Shown: positions 60,101-64,000 of the stretch, in pieces
Position numbering within the stretch: position 1 is the stretch's first letter
Layout of the letters: the number at the start of each line of letters is the position of its first letter
Assembly (NCBI GenBank): GCA_002633005.1
Contig: NMRA01000131.1
Coordinates: 745,808 to 809,807, forward strand
Direction of reading: 5' to 3'
Source of the DNA: Phoronis australis
Taxonomy: Eukaryota; Phoronida; Phoronidae
Length of the DNA: 64,000 bases
The notes under the pieces: generated by a model
Told to the model about the DNA's origin: nothing
What the model saw: only the letters and a program-made list of their open reading frames with translations
Database searches by the model: none
Position numbers and translations under genes: made by a program

Positions 60101-62748
60101 TTGCTCTCCGGCAGTAAACAGTCAGTCAAGTAGCTAACCTTGTGTTTTCTCACGAGTTAGCTAGCCAGAAAACAGTCCACTAATCAATAGTATACGTATT
60201 TACCTTTCCCAATGCTGTATGAAAAAACAGTACCTGTTCAATAATACATTCAATTCAGTTTAGACACAAAACATTTGATGACAAGCCCTTGCTAGCGGCA
60301 GCCACTTCATGTTAGTTTAAACATGAAGTCATCGTCCAGTAATTGAGCCACCCCGCACTACACAATGTTTTCCTTTTACCAGAATGCCCAACAGACAAAT
60401 TTTTTCTCTTAATTGAAGACTTGTAAATTTTTTGCTTTCTAAGCTTATGCGAGACCCTCCGTTTGCATGAAAGGTTTTCAAAGAATAGGATTTTTATGAT
60501 GATTATCAAAAAATAAAAGTTGCATTTAAAATGAAAACTGCTGTTTTAGAATACTGTTCAGTGTTTTTGAGATTTCATCTTGATCAATTGTATCAAACAA
60601 AACTTGGCCACGTTCTTGATGGCATTGTTTTCCTCTGAATTTGTAATATTGTCTTATGGTAAATTTACGAAAAGACATAGTCATGTGACTCAATTAATTA
60701 AACATTGGTATATCAGGCTTTCTGATTTCAGAGGAAAAAATATATATGCAACTCTATGACAATCCAACAAAAGAATGGAAACTAACAGTTTTAGAAAGGT
60801 GTATAATATTTATATATTCAAGTATGATTAGGATGCTGGTTCATGACAACATAAACATATGCCTGCACTCGCCCACCTACAGGTACGAGACCTGTGAACT
60901 TCGTTAATAACATTATACCAACACGCGGGGGCAGGTAATCATTTGGTCAAGATTTAAAAAATAGGATGTATAACAATCAATAAATACTTGCATATACATA
61001 AATACACCTAACAGTAGGCGTTGTAATTAATTATAACTTACCTGACCTAAGTTTCAATAGTCAGAAATGTGGTAAATAACAACGTTCAAAGACAAAGGGT
61101 CGAGTGAGGCTTTCAATTTTGGATCACTCAGTGATAGACATCCAAACTAATACCCAAAAATACAATTGGCTTTTAGGTGCGCTGAAAATGGGAACAGCAT
61201 GATGATGAAGGTCATTGTCAGTTATTGAAGTATTATTGAAGCATTAAATCTTTACAAAAACTAAAATGAAAACATTAGAGAAGAATCAGCTGAGCATTTA
61301 ACGGTACTCATAAGAACCACATTTACCTGGAACGAAGAAGTTCAACAAAGCACGTGTGTTTAATAATGTGACACAATATTTCTAACTTTAATTCAAAAAT
61401 GTGACGTTTTTCACAATAATTTTTGTGAAGCTGGATTTGCAAGCAAATTACTGGTAAGTATAAGGGGAATGCTCAGCAATAAATGATTCTTATTTCTTGT
61501 CATAAAATGTTTGTTCATGTGCATTTTTGATGGGCTACTAATGATGCAAAAAAGACACCCTTCCTATTGATTGTCAGAATGCTCAGATGTATCACAGGTA
61601 AATTCCCTGATGTGAACAGATAAAAATGGCTGAAATGAAAACTTAACAATCGGGACTTGTCTACCATCCAGGATCAATACTAACCATCAATTCAATCATT
61701 CAACAAGAAAAAATCGGAAATTCACACATCTGTACCAGGCTAGCAATTGAGTATCTCTAGAGATGGCGGTTTAATTGACAGTGGAGAGAAAAGCGTGCAA
61801 TCATCGTTAGCGGAGTTAATAGACTGATTCATGACTATTGTTCCAAGGTAATGTATTCACAAAGCATGAAAAAAAAAAGAAAATCAACAGGTTCTGCACA
61901 TTTGTAGTCTCATTGCTTTGCTATTTAAATGGTATGGAACTGATGAACTATGCGACATCCTTATGTGTACATGTTCTCATACATAAAGGAATGTTTCATG
62001 TACAAATTCTAAAACAGTTACATAATTTTTAGCAACATTATTGCAATCAAGTATTTTAATTACAACCAATTCTCATGAATGAGAAAAATGATATATTTGG
62101 GCTGGTTACAAGCAGAGATGCATTTTCTTCAAAATAAAACAGTCGTGTTGGAAGAGTATTTAACTGAAGGAATTAGCATCTAATTCATTTCAGATATTAA
62201 AATCCTAATCAGAAAGGTTTAACAACAGTCCCAGTTCTCATCATGTTACCTATCACCTGTTTACAGCCAACACACCTGACTCATGTACACAGAGAGCAGC
62301 TTAACTTAGCATGTAATCAACACTTGCAGATAGGAGGATCTCGCCCTTGATATTACATCAACAGACATTATGAACGGATGCAAGTTGGGGAAATTCCACA
62401 TCTCAAAAAGGGAACCAGGAATACACCGACTAAACTAAATTATCATTCCATAAAAATACATCAAATACAAAACAGGTGTTATATATGACTCATACTAGAG
62501 TGACAAGCAAATTGTGCACAAGACAATATGGACATTTTTTGACTTTTAAAGAAAAGAAAATTTAATTAGTTACCACAGTGACAATGTTAATTTCTACGGA
62601 AACCCTGTCCTTTGGACCATATGGATCATGGCAACTTATTTCAAACGTGTGAAAAAAAGAATTTCACCTGAGACACTGAAGTTCAATAAGTTCAACTAAA
62701 CAAGTGAGTGGTTTCAAAAAGTAAAGGTTACTCAATAAGCATAATTAC
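57147..62748 (-). other. DUSP10: DUSP10 intron 1
   Basis: A 5.6-kb CpG-poor intron containing foldback element FB1 copy 3 (59,176-59,287). A strong unused-looking donor, GGTCAG|GTAAGT, lies on the gene strand at about 61,037 and could belong to an alternative 5' exon. I saw no additional coding exon. Confidence 0.7.
59176..59287. mobile_element. Foldback element family FB1, copy 3 (compact palindrome)
   Basis: TGGCAATAGTCAGATACAA at the left and its near-exact inverse TTGTATCCGACTATTACCA at the right (17 of 19 pair). Inside these is the TTTTGAGAACTAGTT / AACTGGTTCTCAAAA pair around CATTCATCAGTGGAG. 112 bp, no coding capacity. It is the best-preserved copy and defines the family's termini. 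Confidence 0.8.
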
Positions 62749-63307
62749 CTTGAAGAACTAACGCCTCTTTTCCATCCCTGAGTAAAGTTGCTAACAACAA
62801 ATAAAGTGGTGAATTGGTTGTAAGTTGATTAATGTCCCAAGTATCATCGTCGTAAACAATAATTTCTCTGTGACACTGTCGTTTCACTAGTTCCTTAGCT
62901 TCAGGTGATGATATCAAGTCACAAAGATTTGCTTTTCCACTGACAAGTTTTCTTTTGCTAAATCTGTCTGTGCAGTTAATATTTATAGCACCGCTAACAT
63001 GGCCCCTATTGAAAGACAGGAAAGACCGACAGTCAATTAACAGGAGGGGACTTCTCGAGGGGTATCGTATTAGAGCTGCCACATTTTGAGGTGGAACTGT
63101 CTTAGGCTTGCAGTACGCCTTTCCATGGTTTATGCTCAACAGACTGAGCGCTTTCACTGCTGAATCGACGCCGTCTAAACTGGTTCTGGGCTTTTTGGCT
63201 ACTGGCCCGTTCGCCATGCAGCGCAGTGGAGCAAGGCACAGTTTCAGGCCTTCACGCCTCTCGTTCAGATTATACGACGGCATTAAGATGTCCACACCAC
63301 ATGACAT
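62749..63307 (-). CDS. DUSP10: DUSP10 exon 1: N-terminus and rhodanese (MAPK-docking) domain
   Basis: The frame has a TAA at 63,502-63,500, and the first in-frame ATG after it is 63,307 (MSCGVDILMPSYN). A second ATG at 63,283 (MPSYNLNERR) is equally plausible. Residues 1-73 are poorly conserved and basic (AKKPRTSLDG). From about residue 76 comes the rhodanese-like domain: PLLLIDCRSFLSFNRGHVSG, INCTDRF, SKRKLVSGK (basic patch for docking p38/JNK), KEIIVYDD-like REIIVYDDDTWD, and GKEALVLQG. The donor CAAG|GTAATT leaves phase 1, at the same place as in vertebrate DUSP10. The exon is CpG-rich, unlike the rest of the gene. Confidence 0.93.
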
Positions 63308-63502
63308 TACCCGTGCAAAGTTAAACAAAGCTTGTATCCATAGCTGACGACAACTGAATCGAAAAGTCTGAAGCGTAACTTCTGAATCCCAAGTAACGAG
63401 CGAAGCAACAAGGCTCACTTCTCGCAGCGACACTTCACGGACAACTTGCCACGACAAGAACGTTGCCAAAACTTGGGTCAAACTTTCTTCTGGATCAATT
63501 TA

Positions 63503-63830
63503 ACACAGTCGTAAACATATAAGGATGTTCAGACCGTTTACTCCCGGAGATGAAACCAGCTAATTTGTAAACAAGTCGTTTCCAGACGAGATATTGGTTA
63601 ATAATTCACCGACCACCAGCTGCTGGCTTTCAACTGTACAACAAAGGTGACGTCAAAATGAGATCATTGTTGTTACTAAAAATAGCTTCGGCAATGACAT
63701 CATCCCCATGGTGATAGTTCGGAAACTTTCGTCACGATCCGTAACTTTCAATTTTGTAGTCGACCACAAGCTGACGTCTTCCATTGGTATTACGGTAATT
63801 AAAATTTTGTATATACTATTTGGTAAATAT
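63503..63830 (-). promoter_or_regulatory. DUSP10: Probable DUSP10 5' UTR and promoter region
   Basis: CpG-rich sequence directly upstream of exon 1 with a cluster of CRE-like sites. No canonical TATA box at the expected place is evident. The transcription start cannot be set from sequence alone. Confidence 0.45.
63648..63655. promoter_or_regulatory. DUSP10: Perfect cAMP-response element TGACGTCA upstream of DUSP10
   Basis: The 8-bp palindrome TGACGTCA lies 341 bases upstream of the ATG at 63,307. Half-site variants sit nearby (TGACATCA at about 63,698 and TGACGTCT at about 63,773), and an inverted CCAAT-like ATTGG lies at about 63,784. CREB/ATF control fits a phosphatase that feeds back on stress MAP kinases. 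Confidence 0.6.
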
Positions 63831-64000
63831 CAAGAAATAAAACGTATCCTGATCAGAAACTTATTTGGAGTTCCTAAGAGGATCTAGTATCAGTGATTTT
63901 TAAAAGTGGGTTTAAGCCTTGTAGATCGATGCTTGCTTCTAATGGTGATAACCTTGATGATAATAAAATTTTAAAGTTCTCTTTTAAACGCAAAGTTTTG

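Larger units (their letters stand above)
50185..63307 (-). other. DUSP10: DUSP10 (MAP-kinase phosphatase 5) gene: four coding exons, three phase-1 introns
   Basis: Coding exons are 63,307-62,749, 57,146-56,994, 55,185-55,006 and 50,447-50,185: 1,155 nt, 384 residues plus stop. DUSP10 enzymes dephosphorylate the Thr and Tyr of the activation loop of p38 and JNK MAP kinases. The order rhodanese/docking domain, linker, dual-specificity phosphatase domain is intact. The reading TRMTM.DAYKFVK.KR.IISP and [10 protein letters not shown] is characteristic of DUSP10 rather than DUSP8/16 or DUSP1-type phosphatases. Introns are 5,602, 1,808 and 4,558 bp. The protein is shorter than the human one (482 residues) because the N-terminal low-complexity region is reduced. 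The Asp280-Cys311 spacing (31) is conserved. Confidence 0.95.

Noticed and set aside
61030-61060. Alternative DUSP10 5' exon using the GGTCAG|GTAAGT donor
   Set aside because: A strong donor alone, with no upstream coding frame or promoter signal, is not enough to annotate an exon.
62732-63481. A 249-codon reading of DUSP10 exon 1 starting at 63,481
   Set aside because: The codon at 63,481 is TTG, not ATG, and the frame runs past the splice donor at 62,749. The first usable ATG is 63,307.

Overview
The window looks like a stretch of an invertebrate animal genome, probably marine (deuterostome or spiralian; I cannot narrow it further). It is AT-rich, has no bacterial-style gene packing, and its genes are split into short exons with GT..AG boundaries by introns of 0.1-6 kb. 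It is full of small non-autonomous transposons, foldback elements, tRNA-derived SINEs, microsatellites and the decayed 3' end of a LINE. CpG content is mosaic: near expectation in about 0.4-4.2 kb and 39.4-48.3 kb, strongly depleted elsewhere except at three promoter-like patches. This is the pattern expected from gene-body methylation in invertebrates, and I used it to help bound transcription units.

The one gene I recognise with certainty is on the minus strand from about 63.3 to 50.2 kb: a four-exon orthologue of DUSP10 (MAP-kinase phosphatase 5). It has a rhodanese/CH2-type MAPK-docking domain in exon 1, a linker in exon 2, and the dual-specificity phosphatase domain in exons 3-4 with HCHAGISRS and the general-acid Asp. 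All three introns are phase 1. Its upstream region carries a perfect TGACGTCA CRE.

Two further gene models come from splice signals and phase agreement, and I recognise neither product. One is a minus-strand gene (12,281 to about 5,073) whose 102-codon first exon lies in a CpG-rich promoter patch. The other is a plus-strand gene (26,438 to 34,247) of up to ten small exons, ending in a clear 62-residue terminal exon followed by AATAAA. An isolated minus-strand exon with a perfect GTAAGT donor sits at 35.54-35.70 kb. A probable last exon of a plus-strand gene occupies the extreme left edge.

Layout: 0-0.36 kb, 3' end of a plus-strand gene; 0.36-4.2 kb, CpG-normal intergenic DNA holding a TIR-bounded 2.4-kb interval and a SINE; 4.2-12.9 kb, minus-strand unknown gene; 13-26 kb, CpG-poor DNA with only weak coding candidates and repeats; 26-34.6 kb, plus-strand unknown gene with a LINE remnant in an intron; 34.6-39.4 kb, repeats and one candidate exon; 39.4-48.3 kb, CpG-normal intergenic DNA; 48.3-63.8 kb, DUSP10 with its 3' flank, introns and promoter.
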